Numbered from the stretch's first letter, positions 17,420 through 28,027 are shown. The stretch is 64,000 bases of DNA from Halomonas sp. HL-48 (GCF_001314875.1 NZ_LJZS01000011.1:1-64000), one strand, 5' to 3'. Program-made: numbers and translations. The notes: generated by a model not told the origin, from the sequence alone.

Positions 17420-18511
17420 TTAGACGTTGAAGCGAAAATGCACCACGTCGCCATCCTTGACGATGTATTCCTTGCCCTCGAGGCGCCATTTGCCGGCGTC
17501 TTTGGCGCCCTGTTCGCCGCCCAGGGAGACAAAGTCGTCGTAGGCGACCACTTCAGCGCGGATAAAGCCTTTCTGGAAGTCGGTATGGATCGCCCCGGCC
17601 GCTTCGGGCGCGGTGGCGCCCTGCTTGACGGTCCAGGCGCGGACTTCCTTGACCCCCGCCGTGAAGTAAGTCTGCAGGCCGAGAAGCGCATAGCCAGCGC
17701 GGATCACACGGTCCAGGCCGGGTTCTTCCATGCCCATCTCGCTCAGGAACATCTCGCGCTCTTCGTCATCCAGCTCGGCGATTTCGGCTTCGATCTGGTT
17801 GCACACCGGCACCACCACGGCGCCTTCCTCGGCGGCAATTTCGCGAACCACGTCCAGGTAAGGGTTGTTCTCGAAGCCGTCTTCATTGACGTTGGCAATA
17901 TACATGGTGGGTTTCAGGGTCAAAAAGCCGAAGCTTTTCACCTGACGCTGCTCGTCGTCGCTCAAGCCAAAGCTGCGCAGCGGCAAGCCTTCAGCCACGT
18001 GCGGCTGAATACGGTCGAGAATGTCCTTGGTTGCTATCGCCTCTTTATCGCCGCCCTTCACCGAGCGGACAAGGCGCTGGCTGGCTTTTTCGACGGTATC
18101 CAGGTCGGCCAGGGCAAGCTCAAGGTTGATCGTCTCGATATCGGCGCGCGGGTCGACCTGGTTGGCCACGTGGATAACGTTTTCGTTATCGAAGCAGCGC
18201 ACCACATGGGCAATCGCCTGGGTTTCGCGGATGTTGGCCAGGAACTTGTTGCCCAGTCCTTCGCCTTTGGAGGCCCCGGCGACAAGGCCTGCGATATCGA
18301 CAAACTCCATCGTGGTGGGCAGTACTTTCTGGGGCTTGACGATTTCGGCCAGCTTGTTGAGGCGCGGGTCGGGCATGGGCACGATGCCCACATTGGGCTC
18401 GATGGTGCAGAAGGGGAAATTTTCTGCATCGATGCCTGACTTGGTAAGGGCGTTGAAAAGTGTCGACTTGCCGACGTTGGGCAGACCGACGATGCCGCAG
18501 TTAAAACCCAT
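17420..18511 (-). CDS. ychF: Ribosome-associated ATPase/GTPase YchF
   Basis: A 363-residue Obg-family P-loop protein that hydrolyses ATP and is tied to translation and oxidative stress. The G1 motif is GLPNVGKST near residue 8, and [11 protein letters not shown] replaces the usual NKxD, as is normal for the ATP-preferring YchF group. A C-terminal TGS domain covers the last 85 residues. ATG 18511 ([11 protein letters not shown]) is chosen over the 18556 in-frame extension because it matches the family N-terminus and has AGGA upstream. It lies 84 bp after pth. Confidence 0.96.
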   Translation of the reverse strand: MGFNCGIVGLPNVGKSTLFNALTKSGIDAENFPFCTIEPNVGIVPMPDPRLNKLAEIVKPQKVLPTTMEFVDIAGLVAGASKGEGLGNKFLANIRETQAIAHVVRCFDNENVIHVANQVDPRADIETINLELALADLDTVEKASQRLVRSVKGGDKEAIATKDILDRIQPHVAEGLPLRSFGLSDDEQRQVKSFGFLTLKPTMYIANVNEDGFENNPYLDVVREIAAEEGAVVVPVCNQIEAEIAELDDEEREMFLSEMGMEEPGLDRVIRAGYALLGLQTYFTAGVKEVRAWTVKQGATAPEAAGAIHTDFQKGFIRAEVVAYDDFVSLGGEQGAKDAGKWRLEGKEYIVKDGDVVHFRFNV

Positions 18512-18595
18512 AAATGTTCCTGAAAAAAGGTGGTAGGGCGTGAAATTGATCGCCATTCTACGAGATGCGCGCGCAGCCAGCCACTGGCAGGTGCG

Positions 18596-19180
18596 CTATG
18601 GCTTGAAGCTGTGCAGCTGATTCATGGCCCGGGCCCAGTCGCCGGCCAACGCCAGGGGCAAGGTGGCAAGGCACTCGTCGATGGCCCGCTCGATGGCGGC
18701 TTGGTCGGCCTTGCCGGCACGCCCCAGGACATAGTTGGTCACTTGGCGGGCCTCGCCCGGGTGGCCCACGCCAATGCGCGCCCGATGAAATTGCTTCTGG
18801 TTGCCCAATGCGCTGATGATGTCGCGCAGGCCATTGTGGCCGCCGTGGCCGCCGCCGGTCTTGTAGCGTGCCTGGCCGGGGGGTAGGTCAAGCTCGTCGT
18901 GGGCGACCAGCAGGTTGTCGGGGGCGAGTTTGAAGAACTGGCTCAGTGCGGCCACGGCCGCGCCACTGCGATTCATGAAGGTGGCGGGGTTGAGTAGGTG
19001 CACCTCATGATCATTGATGCGCACCTTGGCATAGTGGCCCAGGAATTTCTTTTCCGGGCGCAGCTCGCCATGCGCACTGCGGGCAATGGCGTCGACCAGC
19101 CAAAAGCCGGCGTTATGGCGCGTTGCCGCGTATTCCGCTCCGGGATTACCCAGGCCGATGATGGCCATTACCTGGCTCAT
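18596..19180 (-). CDS. pth: Peptidyl-tRNA hydrolase
   Basis: Recycles peptidyl-tRNAs released from stalled ribosomes. The 194-residue protein begins with the family signature GLGNPGAEYAATRHNAG, in which His22 is the catalytic His (H20 in E. coli). It also has the FMNRSG motif and the substrate-site Asp in AHDELDLP. The order rplY-pth-ychF is conserved in gammaproteobacteria. Confidence 0.96.
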   Translation of the reverse strand: MSQVMAIIGLGNPGAEYAATRHNAGFWLVDAIARSAHGELRPEKKFLGHYAKVRINDHEVHLLNPATFMNRSGAAVAALSQFFKLAPDNLLVAHDELDLPPGQARYKTGGGHGGHNGLRDIISALGNQKQFHRARIGVGHPGEARQVTNYVLGRAGKADQAAIERAIDECLATLPLALAGDWARAMNQLHSFKP

Positions 19181-19194
19181 TTCCCACCTCCCAA

Positions 19195-19213
19195 AAATAT
19201 TCCGGGAATATTT
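19195..19213. promoter_or_regulatory. 9-1-9 palindrome upstream of pth
   Basis: AAATATTCC, one G, then GGAATATTT form a perfect inverted repeat 15 bp before the pth ATG. A partial copy (AAAAATATTGCCGGGAGACATTT) lies about 40 bp further upstream. It could be an operator or an mRNA hairpin masking the pth ribosome site. Confidence 0.45.
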
Positions 19214-19284
19214 CTCGCGTCACCGGGGCCGAAGCGTGCGGTCGAAAAATATTGCCGGGAGACATTTCACATCGTGCGAGCGGC

Positions 19285-19313
19285 AAAAAAAATCAAGCGC
19301 CGAAGCGCTTGAT
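19285..19313 (-). terminator. Rho-independent terminator after rplY
   Basis: On the minus strand ATCAAGCGC pairs with GCGCTTGAT around TTCG and is followed by a run of T (A-run 19285-19291 on the plus strand). It separates rplY from pth. Confidence 0.9.
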
Positions 19314-19322
19314 CGTAACATC

Positions 19323-19350
19323 GCGAGGGCCGCGCGAGCACGGCCCTCGC
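19323..19350 (-). terminator. Second stem-loop directly after rplY
   Basis: GCGAGGGCC and GGCCCTCGC form a 9 bp stem with a 10 nt loop between the rplY stop and the main terminator. It has no T-run of its own and probably assists termination or protects the 3' end. Confidence 0.5.
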
Positions 19351-19357
19351 TGACAGC

Positions 19358-20014
19358 TTACTCGGCGCTGTTGTCTTCTTCGCCTTCACTGTCGCTTTCG
19401 CTTTCACCGTCTTCATCTTCGTCGCTAGTACGAATTTTCATCTTGGTGATGCTGAGTACCGCGTTGTCGTGCTCTTCGCCGTGAGACAGATCCACCGAAG
19501 TGACGCCTGCCGGCAGAGTCAGGTCAGACAGGTGCAGCGTAGTGCCGATCTCGGCATTGCTGATGTCGACTTCCAGATAGTCCGGAAGGTCTTTCGGCAA
19601 GCAGCTGATCGCCACTTCGTTGGCGAGGACGTGCAGTTCGCCGTCCTGGTCCTTGATGCCGACACACACGTCTTCACCGATGACGTGCAGCGGCACGTTC
19701 ATGGTGATTTCGTGGGTGGCATCAACACGCAGGAAGTCGGCGTGGGTCAGCAGCGGCTTGAACGGGTGACGCTGAAGGTCACGTACCACTACCTGCTCTT
19801 CCTTGCCTTCAATCACGAGCGTGATGACCGAGGAGAAGAACGACTCGTCTTCAATCGCCTTGTAGAAAGCGGTTTTCTCGACAGAGATCGACTGCGCGTC
19901 TTTTTCACCGCCGTAAACAACGGCCGGTACCTGTTGGTTCGCACGACGCAGGCGGCGGCTCGCACCTTTCCCCAGGTCATGACGAACGCTGGCTTTCAAA
20001 CTAAAATCGGACAT
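19358..20014 (-). CDS. rplY: 50S ribosomal protein L25, long (Ctc) form
   Basis: Binds 5S rRNA in the large subunit. At 218 residues it is the long Ctc form: an N-terminal L25 domain (about residues 5-92) and a TL5-type C-terminal domain (about 100-190). The last 25 residues are an almost pure Asp/Glu/Ser tail. It lies between prs and pth, as in pseudomonads and other halomonads. Confidence 0.95.
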   Translation of the reverse strand: MSDFSLKASVRHDLGKGASRRLRRANQQVPAVVYGGEKDAQSISVEKTAFYKAIEDESFFSSVITLVIEGKEEQVVVRDLQRHPFKPLLTHADFLRVDATHEITMNVPLHVIGEDVCVGIKDQDGELHVLANEVAISCLPKDLPDYLEVDISNAEIGTTLHLSDLTLPAGVTSVDLSHGEEHDNAVLSITKMKIRTSDEDEDGESESDSEGEEDNSAE

Positions 20015-20110
20015 GAAATGTGCCTCTTGGTTTAAGTAAGGAAACGCCGCCGCCCGCGACCAGACGACGACGTTCCCAGGAGCCCGTTAGTGGGCCGTGG
20101 TGTCAGGCGA

Positions 20111-21052
20111 TCAGTGGAACATCGCGCTGACAGATTCTTCATTGCTGACCCGGCGGATGGCTTCCGCGATCAGGCCGGCAACGCTCAACTGACGAATTTT
20201 GCCGCTGCGCCGCGCTATGTCGGAGAGCGGGATGGTGTCGGTCACCACCACTTCATCAAGTACCGAGTTGGTAATATTATCGACGGCAGGGCCGGATAAT
20301 ATCGGGTGCGTCGCGTAAGCCACCACGCGCTTGGCACCGTGATCTTTCAGCGCTTCCCCGGCCTTGCAAAGCGTCCCGGCGGTGTCGATCATGTCGTCGA
20401 CCACCACACAGGTACGGCCTTCGATTTCACCGATGATATGCATCACCTGGGCCTGGTTGGCCTGGGGGCGACGCTTGTCGATAATGGCCAGGTCGGCGTT
20501 GAGCTGTTTGGCGATGGCGCGGGCACGAACCACGCCGCCCACGTCGGGGGATACCACCACCAGGTCGCTGTAGTTCTGACGTTCGATGTCGTCGAGCAGA
20601 ATAGGCGACCCGTAAACGTTATCCACCGGCACGTCGAAGAACCCCTGGATCTGATCGGCGTGCAGGTCCATGGTCATGACGCGGTCTACGCCAGCCTTAA
20701 CCATCATATCGGCAACGACTTTGGCCGAGATGGGCACCCGCGCCGAGCGCACGCGGCGGTCCTGACGGGCATAGCCAAAGTAAGGCAGTACGGCCGTGAT
20801 GCGAGTGGCTGAGGCGCGCCGCAGGGCGTCGACCATCAGGATCAGCTCCATCAAGTTATCATTGGTTGGCGCACAGGTGGATTGCAGGATGAACACATCC
20901 TTACCGCGCACGTTCTCATTGATCTCGACTGCGATCTCACCGTCGCTGAATTGACCCACCGTGGCATTACCCATTCGGCTGTCCAAGCTCTCGGCAATTT
21001 TTTGAGCGAGTTCGGGATTGGCGTTCCCGGCGAAAACCATCAATTTTGACAC
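20111..21052 (-). CDS. prs: Ribose-phosphate pyrophosphokinase
   Basis: Makes PRPP from ribose-5-phosphate and ATP for nucleotide, His and Trp synthesis. The 313-residue protein has the full family pattern: FSDGEI, the flexible-loop [11 protein letters not shown], the HADQIQGFF segment and the PRPP-binding [12 protein letters not shown]. The start is GTG at 21052, with AAGGTGG upstream. tRNA-Gln lies 58 bp upstream on the same strand. Confidence 0.97.
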   Translation of the reverse strand: MSKLMVFAGNANPELAQKIAESLDSRMGNATVGQFSDGEIAVEINENVRGKDVFILQSTCAPTNDNLMELILMVDALRRASATRITAVLPYFGYARQDRRVRSARVPISAKVVADMMVKAGVDRVMTMDLHADQIQGFFDVPVDNVYGSPILLDDIERQNYSDLVVVSPDVGGVVRARAIAKQLNADLAIIDKRRPQANQAQVMHIIGEIEGRTCVVVDDMIDTAGTLCKAGEALKDHGAKRVVAYATHPILSGPAVDNITNSVLDEVVVTDTIPLSDIARRSGKIRQLSVAGLIAEAIRRVSNEESVSAMFH

Positions 21053-21110
21053 GCGCAGCCACCTTTGCAGTGTTGGGGATCAGGGAGGAAAACGCTGGTC
21101 AGCGTCAGGT

Positions 21111-21185
21111 TGGCTGGGGTACCAGGATTCGAACCTGGGAATGCCGCTACCAAAAAGCGGTGCCTTACCACTTGGCGATACCCCA
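21111..21185 (-). tRNA. tRNA-Gln (TTG)
   Basis: A 75 nt cloverleaf with encoded CCA. The acceptor stem is TGGGGTA with TACCCCA and the anticodon TTG is at 21153-21151. It lies between ispE (29 bp) and prs (58 bp) on the same strand, so it is probably cut out of a shared transcript. The same placement is known in Pseudomonas. Confidence 0.96.
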
Positions 21186-21214
21186 ATAATAACCTGATGC
21201 AATGACCGGGCGAT

Positions 21215-22063
21215 TCAGCAGCCCAAAGCATCATGTAGAGGAGAGGTGTTGAGTCCGCGTGCTACCCAGGCGTGTCCGTGATGGCCCGCCGCCTCGGCAA
21301 CTGCGTATGCCGTTTGCGCATTATCAAATGCCGCAAATACGCAGGCACCTGTGCCGGTTAACCGACTCGGTGCATGCTGCGATAGCCAGTCAAGCGCTTC
21401 CGCAATGGCTGGATAGCGTCGTTTGACCACAGCTTCGCAGTCGTTACGCCACTCTGGCGCTCCCCCCTGCAGTGCGCGCGCCATAGTAATGGGGCGGCTG
21501 TCGCGTGTCAATTGCGGGTCCTGGAACACCGCAGCGGTCGAGACGCTGACGCCGGGGTGAAGGATCACGAACCAGGGGGTGTCGAGGCTGACCGGTGTGA
21601 GCTGTTCGCCGACGCCTTCCGCCCAGGCGCTATGACCGTGGACGAATACCGGCACGTCGGCGCCCAGCGAAAGCCCCAGTTCTGCCAGTTCCTCCAGGGA
21701 AAACCCGAGCTGCCAGAGCGCGTTGAGACCCACCAGCGTCGTGGCCGCATCGGAACTGCCGCCGCCGAGCCCGCCGCCCATCGGCAGGGATTTATCCAGC
21801 GCCAGCGTGGCGCCCTGGCGGGTGCCGCTCGCCTGTTGGAGCAGGCGGGCGGCGCGCACGATCAGGTTGTCGTCGTCTGCCACCCCCGGTACGCGGTTAA
21901 CCAGTTGAATCATCCCGTCTTCGCGGTCAGTAAGCGACAGCTGATCGCAGAGATCCACGATCTGAAACAGCGTCTGAAGCGTATGGTAGCCGTCTTCACG
22001 ACGGCCGGTAATATGTAACAGCCGATTCAGCTTGGCGGGTGCAGGCAGCGTTAACGTCGTCAT
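21215..22063 (-). CDS. ispE: 4-diphosphocytidyl-2-C-methyl-D-erythritol kinase
   Basis: The fourth step of the MEP isoprenoid pathway, an ATP-dependent phosphorylation. The 282-residue GHMP kinase starts with LPAPAKLNRLLHITGRR and has the glycine-rich ATP loop PMGGGLGGGSSDA near residue 96 and a C-terminal GTGACVF segment. It follows lolB by 11 bp, the typical lolB-ispE-prs order. Confidence 0.96.
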   Translation of the reverse strand: MTTLTLPAPAKLNRLLHITGRREDGYHTLQTLFQIVDLCDQLSLTDREDGMIQLVNRVPGVADDDNLIVRAARLLQQASGTRQGATLALDKSLPMGGGLGGGSSDAATTLVGLNALWQLGFSLEELAELGLSLGADVPVFVHGHSAWAEGVGEQLTPVSLDTPWFVILHPGVSVSTAAVFQDPQLTRDSRPITMARALQGGAPEWRNDCEAVVKRRYPAIAEALDWLSQHAPSRLTGTGACVFAAFDNAQTAYAVAEAAGHHGHAWVARGLNTSPLHDALGC

Positions 22064-22074
22064 GAGGGCTTGGC

Positions 22075-22740
22075 TTATTCGTCCTCGCTCGGCGCTTCAT
22101 CGTCCGTCGAGCGCCAATCGTTGACCACCAGGGTGATGCGGATGTCGTCATAGTTCATGACCAGGCGGCGGGGCAGCCACATGCCTTCGACCCGCTCCCA
22201 GTCGTGGTAGTCGATTTCCCAACCGTCCTGGGCAAGGTGGCTGGGAAAGCCGAGCTCATCGGTTTCCAACTGGTAGTTGTCATGGTCGCCGGGCAGACCG
22301 CGCACCCAGTCGGACATGGCGCTGACCGGAAGGGCCCAGCCAAGCTGCTCTTCCATCAGCGCTTCCGGGCTTTCGGCTTCAAAGCGACCCTCGCTGTTGG
22401 AGAGTGAAAAACGTCCTTCGCGTCCCTCAAGCACGTTGCGCCCACCGCCGAAAGGCCCGCTGATCAGCATGCGGAAGTAGTGCGGGTGCTGGCGCCAGTC
22501 GAGATTGGCGCTGGTGTTCTCTTCGGAGGTGCGCAGCCCGGCTTTGCCGACCAGCGTCCAGCTATCAAAGGCTTCGACCTCTGACTTCTGGTCGTCCCAG
22601 TCGCCGGACTGGCGGCCGCTGTCGTCCTGAGGTGCCTGGCTGGCGCACCCCGCCAGGAAGACGAGGGCCGCGCAGGCCATCAGTCTTGAGACGCGGCGCA
22701 GCGAACAGGTGGGCGCTACAGCGGCGGGAGAGGTTGGCAT
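22075..22740 (-). CDS. lolB: Outer-membrane lipoprotein receptor LolB
   Basis: Accepts lipoproteins from LolA and inserts them in the outer membrane. From ATG 22740 (AAGGAG upstream) it is 221 residues with a lipobox FLAGC at Cys32 and a single unclosed beta-barrel domain. The longer frame from 22803 has no ribosome site. The segment between the lipobox and the fold is acidic. It sits between a TPR lipoprotein gene and ispE. Confidence 0.93.
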   Translation of the reverse strand: MPTSPAAVAPTCSLRRVSRLMACAALVFLAGCASQAPQDDSGRQSGDWDDQKSEVEAFDSWTLVGKAGLRTSEENTSANLDWRQHPHYFRMLISGPFGGGRNVLEGREGRFSLSNSEGRFEAESPEALMEEQLGWALPVSAMSDWVRGLPGDHDNYQLETDELGFPSHLAQDGWEIDYHDWERVEGMWLPRRLVMNYDDIRITLVVNDWRSTDDEAPSEDE

Positions 22741-22804
22741 ATCGGACTCCTTGTCAGTGGATAGATCGATGGTTGGCGCATATAAGGCAGGCCTTGGGAC
22801 CACC

Positions 22805-24559
22805 TTAGAGGCGATTGGCCGGGTCGAGTTCGGGATAGCGCTGGATTAAGGCGTCAATCGTCGGGTGGTTCTGGGTGCGCTGCTGCAGGTCGTGGATGAT
22901 CTGGCGCGCTTCATCGCTGCGCTCGAGGGCGTGAAGCACTTCGGCGAGGTGGGCGGCAATTTCCTGATCGGGCATACGGGCGTAGGCCTGTTCGAGCCAG
23001 GACAGAGCCTCTTCCAGGTTGCCCTGGCGATAATGCACCCAGCCCAGACTGTCGAGAACCGCCGGGTTATCACCGTCAAGCGCGTAGGCGCGTTCGATCA
23101 GTTCCCGGGCTTCGTCGAGACGACCGGGGAAGTCCAGGTCCGCCAGGGTATACCCCAGCGCATTGAGCGCCACGGCGTTGTCGGGTTCGATGCGCAGAAT
23201 ATGGCTCAGATCCTCTTCCATTTGCTCGACGTCACCTTTCTCCCAGGCGCGCATGGCGCGCAGGTAGAGCAGGTCAGTGTCGTCCGGCGTCCGGGCCAGC
23301 TCGCGGCCAAGCAGGGCGTCGGCGTCGTCGGTCTCGCCCAGCTCGTCGAGAAGCTGGACTTCGAGCTTGACCAGATCAGTGAAGTAATCATCATGGCGCA
23401 TGCGCTCGACGCGCAAGAAGGCCCGCGCGTCGATCAGCCGGTCGTCTTCGATCAGCATCTGCGCGCCGGTGGCGCGGGCGGGAATGAACTCTTCGCCGCC
23501 GTCTACCTGACGATAATACAGCAGGGCCGTATCAGTATCGCCTTCTGACTGGGCAATCACGCCGAGCAGGTAGTAGGCCAGGTTGGGAGGGTCTTCCTTG
23601 CCGGCCAGCGGCTGAAGAAGGCGCTGTGCCGGCGCAGCGTGGCCTTCATCCAGATACAGCTGGGCCAGGGCGACGCGTAATGCATCGCTGCCGGTGTGAC
23701 GCTCGAGCAGCGCATCGGTCTGCTGCTGGGCGGCGTCCAGGTTATCAAGGCGGATCTCGGCCTGAGCAAGCAGCAGTAAGAAGCGCACGTCATCAGGGTT
23801 GTCCTGCATGCCCTGTTGGGCAGCCTGGCGTGCTCTGGCGGGGTTGTCGGTTTCAAGCGCCAGTTGGCCTTCGGCCAGCAGCAGCGAGGGTCGCTCGGTG
23901 AGCCCCGACGCCTGGTCAAGGTAGCGACTGGCCTGCTCGGTACGTCCCAGGGCGGCCTCCCAGAGGGCGGCGGCAAGCAGCGCATCGGCCCGTTGCGCAG
24001 GGTCGCTGGGCGGCGTCTGGTTCAAGTGCCCGGCGAGCCGGTTCAGCAGTGTCTCGAGCGGGGCCTGCTCGGCAATCGCTGCTTCGGCAAACGTGGTCAG
24101 CTCACCGTCCTGATTGGAGGCGGTCAGCGCCAGGCGACGCTCCAGGCTCTCCAGCCAGTCGCCCTGCTGTTGTGAGACCGCCGCGAGCAGCCGGTTGGGG
24201 GTGTCGGCTTGAGGATTGAGGGCCTGCCAGCCTCTGGCGGCGTCTTCGATCAGGCCGTCGTCGTCGCTGAAGCGGGCCGCAAAGGTGGCGCGTTCGGCCA
24301 GGGCCTCTGCGCCATAGCGCCGGGCGGCTTCCAGATAGCCTCGGCTTGCGCGCTTGAAGTCGCCGCGCTGGCCGGCAAATTCCGCCTCAAGCAGCGTGCT
24401 CAAGCCGCGGGCGTCCAATCCGTCCTCAATGGGCGGGGCGTCACGCATGGGATCGTCGGTGAACGGCAGCCGCTCATCCTGGGCATTGGGCGACAGCTGG
24501 CAGCCGCTCACGATCAGCGTGATGGCGGCCAGGGAACATAGCAGCAAACGTGGTGGCAT
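22805..24559 (-). CDS. TPR-repeat lipoprotein
   Basis: A 584-residue protein with a lipobox LIVSGC at Cys20 and many tetratricopeptide repeats throughout, the clearest in the last 170 residues (ALNALGYTLADL, VLDSLGWVHYRQGN, ALSWLEQAY). An equivalent TPR gene lies upstream of lolB-ispE-prs in Pseudomonas. It probably acts as a protein-interaction scaffold in the envelope, possibly linked to lipoprotein sorting, which is inference from position. It is divergent from hemA with about 200 bp between them. Confidence 0.88.
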   Translation of the reverse strand: MPPRLLLCSLAAITLIVSGCQLSPNAQDERLPFTDDPMRDAPPIEDGLDARGLSTLLEAEFAGQRGDFKRASRGYLEAARRYGAEALAERATFAARFSDDDGLIEDAARGWQALNPQADTPNRLLAAVSQQQGDWLESLERRLALTASNQDGELTTFAEAAIAEQAPLETLLNRLAGHLNQTPPSDPAQRADALLAAALWEAALGRTEQASRYLDQASGLTERPSLLLAEGQLALETDNPARARQAAQQGMQDNPDDVRFLLLLAQAEIRLDNLDAAQQQTDALLERHTGSDALRVALAQLYLDEGHAAPAQRLLQPLAGKEDPPNLAYYLLGVIAQSEGDTDTALLYYRQVDGGEEFIPARATGAQMLIEDDRLIDARAFLRVERMRHDDYFTDLVKLEVQLLDELGETDDADALLGRELARTPDDTDLLYLRAMRAWEKGDVEQMEEDLSHILRIEPDNAVALNALGYTLADLDFPGRLDEARELIERAYALDGDNPAVLDSLGWVHYRQGNLEEALSWLEQAYARMPDQEIAAHLAEVLHALERSDEARQIIHDLQQRTQNHPTIDALIQRYPELDPANRL

Positions 24560-24761
24560 GCGGGTCTCAATCAGGTGGCCGAGCGCTCAGCATAGCGGCT
24601 TGTCCGCCTGCGGCAAAGTGGTGTGCGCCAGATCATTCCGTGCTGTGTTAAGATAATGCACCTTATCGAGTGGCGATTAGCCCTCACCATCGCTGCCTAG
24701 ACTTGCCAGAGCAAGCCCAAATTGACGTGAAGACCGACACACGAGCGAAGACACATACCCC

Positions 24762-26075
24762 ATGACGCTTCTTGCCCTGGGAATCAATCATCGCACCGCC
24801 AGCGTCGCCGTACGCGAACAGGTTGCCTTTACACCGGCGCAGTTGGATCACGCGCTGGCGGAGTTGCGTGCGCTGCCGCAAATCAGCGAGGCGGCGGTAC
24901 TCTCGACCTGCAACCGCACCGAGCTTTACTGCGTCACCAACGCGGCGGGTGAGCAGGTCATCCTCGACTGGCTGGGCCGTTTTCATCAGCTGAAGGTCGA
25001 TGAACTGACCCGCTGTGCCTATCACTACCTGGATAATGAAGCGGTACGCCATCTGATGCGCGTGGCCGTGGGGCTTGATTCCATGGTGCTCGGCGAGCCG
25101 CAGATCCTTGGCCAGTTGAAGGATGCCTACCAGCAGGCCCGCGAAGCTCAGGGCTTGGGCAGCGAGCTGGAGCGGCTTTTTCAGCATACGTTTGCCGTTG
25201 CCAAGCAGGTACGCACGGAAACCGGTATCGGTAAAAATCCGGTGTCGGTGGCGTACGCGGCGGTGAGCATGGCAAGCCGGATTTTCGACGATTTTGGGCG
25301 CTCTCGGGCCTTGCTGATTGGGGCGGGAGAAACCATCGAGCTGGTCGCCCGGCATCTCCATGAAGCCGGTGTGAGCAAGCTGACGGTGGCCAACCGAACG
25401 CGCGAGCGTGCCGAGAAGATATCCGCGCCGCTGGGGGGCAAGGCGATTACCCTGCCGGAAATCCCCGCTGCGCTTGAAGAAGCGGATATCGTCATTTCCT
25501 CGACGGCGGCGCCGCTACCTATTCTCGGCAAGGGCATGGTCGAGCGCGCCCTGAAAAAGCGCCGTCATCGCCCAGTCTTCATGGTCGATATCGCCGTCCC
25601 GCGGGATATCGAGCCGGAAGTGGGCGAGCTTGCCGATGTGTTCCTGTATACCGTCGATGACCTGGAAGAAGTCATCCAGGAAAACCGTCGCCATCGCCAG
25701 GTTGCCGCCGACCAGGCGGAGTCGCTGATCGAGCATGGCGTGAGCGGCTGGCAGCATGAGCGACGCATTCGCCATGGCGGTGAGCTCATTCGTGGCTATC
25801 GCCGCCACGGGGAGGCGTTGCGCGATACGGCGCGCGATCAGGCGCTGGAGCGGCTGGCGCGCGGTGAGGACCCCACCAAGGTCGTCGAGCGTCTCGCTCA
25901 TCAGCTGGCCAATCGGCTGATGCATCAGCCGACCCAAACGCTGCGCGATGCAGCGTCTCAGGAGGACCACGCGCTATTGGAGGCGGCGCCGCGCTTATTG
26001 ATGCCGCCCAAGCCCGCCTTTGAGAAACCCTCGGTACCGACGGCCAATCGCCAGAAGGATGATACGCCCGCATGA
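24762..26075 (+). CDS. hemA: Glutamyl-tRNA reductase
   Basis: The first committed step of C5-pathway tetrapyrrole synthesis: it reduces Glu-tRNA to glutamate-1-semialdehyde with NADPH. The 437-residue protein has an N-terminal catalytic domain with Cys50 in STCNRTE, an NADPH-binding domain near 175-330 and a C-terminal helical dimerisation domain. No strong Shine-Dalgarno site is visible before the ATG. Its stop overlaps the prfA start by 4 nt (ATGA). Confidence 0.97.
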   Translation: MTLLALGINHRTASVAVREQVAFTPAQLDHALAELRALPQISEAAVLSTCNRTELYCVTNAAGEQVILDWLGRFHQLKVDELTRCAYHYLDNEAVRHLMRVAVGLDSMVLGEPQILGQLKDAYQQAREAQGLGSELERLFQHTFAVAKQVRTETGIGKNPVSVAYAAVSMASRIFDDFGRSRALLIGAGETIELVARHLHEAGVSKLTVANRTRERAEKISAPLGGKAITLPEIPAALEEADIVISSTAAPLPILGKGMVERALKKRRHRPVFMVDIAVPRDIEPEVGELADVFLYTVDDLEEVIQENRRHRQVAADQAESLIEHGVSGWQHERRIRHGGELIRGYRRHGEALRDTARDQALERLARGEDPTKVVERLAHQLANRLMHQPTQTLRDAASQEDHALLEAAPRLLMPPKPAFEKPSVPTANRQKDDTPA

Positions 26076-27160
26076 AAGAAACCCTGCGCCAACGTTTGGA
26101 CAGCTTCGCCGACCGGTTTGAAGAGCTGTCAATGCTGCTGTCTGATCCCGAGGTTATCCACGATCAGCAGCGCTTCCGCGATTACTCGCGGGAATACGCC
26201 GAGCTCGACGAGCTGGTGGCTGCCTGGCAGCGCTATCGCCGTATCGAAAAGGATATAGACGCCGCGCAACAGCTGAGCCGCGACAGCGACCCGGAAATAC
26301 GCGAGCTTGCTGAGATGGAAATCGACGACGGGCGTGAGCAGTTGGAAACGCTGGACGTCGAGCTCAAACGTTTGCTGGTGCCCAAAGACCCAGACGACGG
26401 CCGCGGCGTCTACCTGGAAGTGCGCGCTGGCACCGGTGGCGACGAAGCTTCGCTGTTTGCCGGTGATCTGTTTCGCATGTATTCGCGCTACGCCGAAAAG
26501 CGTGGCTGGCGCGTGGAAGTGGTAAGTGCCAGCCACGGCGAGCAGGGCGGCTACAAGGAAGTCATCTCGCGGGTCAAGGGCGACGGCGTGTATGCCCGTC
26601 TGAAGTTTGAGTCGGGTGCGCATCGCGTGCAGCGCGTTCCTGCCACCGAATCCCAGGGGCGTATCCACACCTCGGCATGCACCGTGGCGGTGATGCCCGA
26701 AGTCGACGATGTCGGCGATGTGGATATCAATTCCGGTGATCTGCGCGTCGATACCTTCCGTTCCAGCGGGGCGGGCGGTCAGCACGTCAACACCACCGAC
26801 TCGGCGATCCGCATTACCCACCTGCCCTCCGGCGTGGTCGTGGAATGTCAGGAAGAGCGCAGCCAGCACAAGAACCGTGCCAAGGCGATGTCGCTGCTGG
26901 CCGCAAAGCTCAAGCAGAGCGCTCAGGACGCCCAGCGCCAGGATCAGGCCGACGCCCGGCGCTCGCTGGTGGGATCGGGCGACCGCAGCGAACGTATCCG
27001 TACCTACAATTTCCCCCAGGGGCGGATCACCGATCACCGCATCAACCTGACGCTCTACAAGCTCACCGAAGTGGTCAGCGGCGAGCAGCTCGACGACGTG
27101 ATTGATCCGCTGATCCATGAGTATCAGGCGGAGCAGCTGTCCGCTCTGCAGAGTGCCTGA
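26072..27160 (+). CDS. prfA: Peptide chain release factor 1
   Basis: Recognises UAA and UAG and triggers peptide release. The 362-residue protein has the catalytic GGQ at residues 235-237 ([13 protein letters not shown]) and an anticodon-like [11 protein letters not shown] segment for codon reading. It overlaps hemA by 4 nt and the prmC start by one base. PrmC methylates its GGQ Gln237. Confidence 0.97.
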   Translation: MKETLRQRLDSFADRFEELSMLLSDPEVIHDQQRFRDYSREYAELDELVAAWQRYRRIEKDIDAAQQLSRDSDPEIRELAEMEIDDGREQLETLDVELKRLLVPKDPDDGRGVYLEVRAGTGGDEASLFAGDLFRMYSRYAEKRGWRVEVVSASHGEQGGYKEVISRVKGDGVYARLKFESGAHRVQRVPATESQGRIHTSACTVAVMPEVDDVGDVDINSGDLRVDTFRSSGAGGQHVNTTDSAIRITHLPSGVVVECQEERSQHKNRAKAMSLLAAKLKQSAQDAQRQDQADARRSLVGSGDRSERIRTYNFPQGRITDHRINLTLYKLTEVVSGEQLDDVIDPLIHEYQAEQLSALQSA

Positions 27161-28017
27161 TGACGCTGGATGCACTGCTCTTCAAGGCCACCGAACGGCT
27201 GACCCGCGCCGGCTCACCGAGCGCCCGGCTCGATGCCGAGGTACTGCTTGGGTTGGTCATGGGCCGCGATCGTACCTGGCTGTATACCTGGGGCGACAAG
27301 CCCTGCTCGACGTGGCAGCACGCGCGTTTCGATGCGCTGGTCGCCGCTCGTGCCCAGGGCTTCCCCGTCGCCTACCTGACCGGTGAACGGGAGTTCTGGG
27401 GCCTGCCCATTGCCACCTCGTCGGACACGCTGATTCCCAGGCCCGACACCGAAACGCTGGTGGAGGCGGCATTGTGCCGCGCCCCGGAGGCGGGCGGGCG
27501 GCTGCTGGATATCGGCACGGGTACGGGGGCGATCGTCCTGGCATTTGCCAGCGAGCGCCCCCACTGGCAGGTCACCGGGGCCGACCTTTTGCCTGACGCC
27601 GTCGCGCTGGCGAAGCGCAATGCCGACCGGCTGGGGCTGGGGCGTGTGAGTTTCCTGCAAAGCGACTGGTTCAGCGCCTTTGCCCCTCCCCATGCCACCC
27701 GGGCGTTCGATATCATTGTCAGCAACCCGCCCTATATCGCCGCCGATGACCCTCATTTACAGCAGGGTGACGTGCGCTTCGAGCCCGCGTCTGCCCTGGT
27801 GGCCGAGGCCGACGGCATGGCCGATTTGCTGTATCTCATTGCCACGGCGACCTCGTATCTCGCCGACGCCGGCTGGCTGATGCTCGAGCACGGCTACGGT
27901 CAGGCCGCCGCGCTCCGCGATGCGATGCGCAAAGCGGGCTATCAGAACGTTGAAAGCCAGCGTGACTTGGCGGGCCACGAACGCGTTACCCTAGGGTGTT
28001 TTTCGTCAATCGCCTGA
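27160..28017 (+). CDS. prmC: Release-factor glutamine N5-methyltransferase
   Basis: SAM-dependent methylation of the GGQ glutamine of RF1 and RF2. The 285-residue protein has an N-terminal helical domain, SAM motif I (LLDIGTGTGAI) and the amide-methyltransferase signature SNPPYIA. It starts at the last base of the prfA stop (TGATG), so translation is tightly coupled. Confidence 0.96.
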   Translation: MTLDALLFKATERLTRAGSPSARLDAEVLLGLVMGRDRTWLYTWGDKPCSTWQHARFDALVAARAQGFPVAYLTGEREFWGLPIATSSDTLIPRPDTETLVEAALCRAPEAGGRLLDIGTGTGAIVLAFASERPHWQVTGADLLPDAVALAKRNADRLGLGRVSFLQSDWFSAFAPPHATRAFDIIVSNPPYIAADDPHLQQGDVRFEPASALVAEADGMADLLYLIATATSYLADAGWLMLEHGYGQAAALRDAMRKAGYQNVESQRDLAGHERVTLGCFSSIA

Positions 28018-28027
28018 TTCATCAGCA

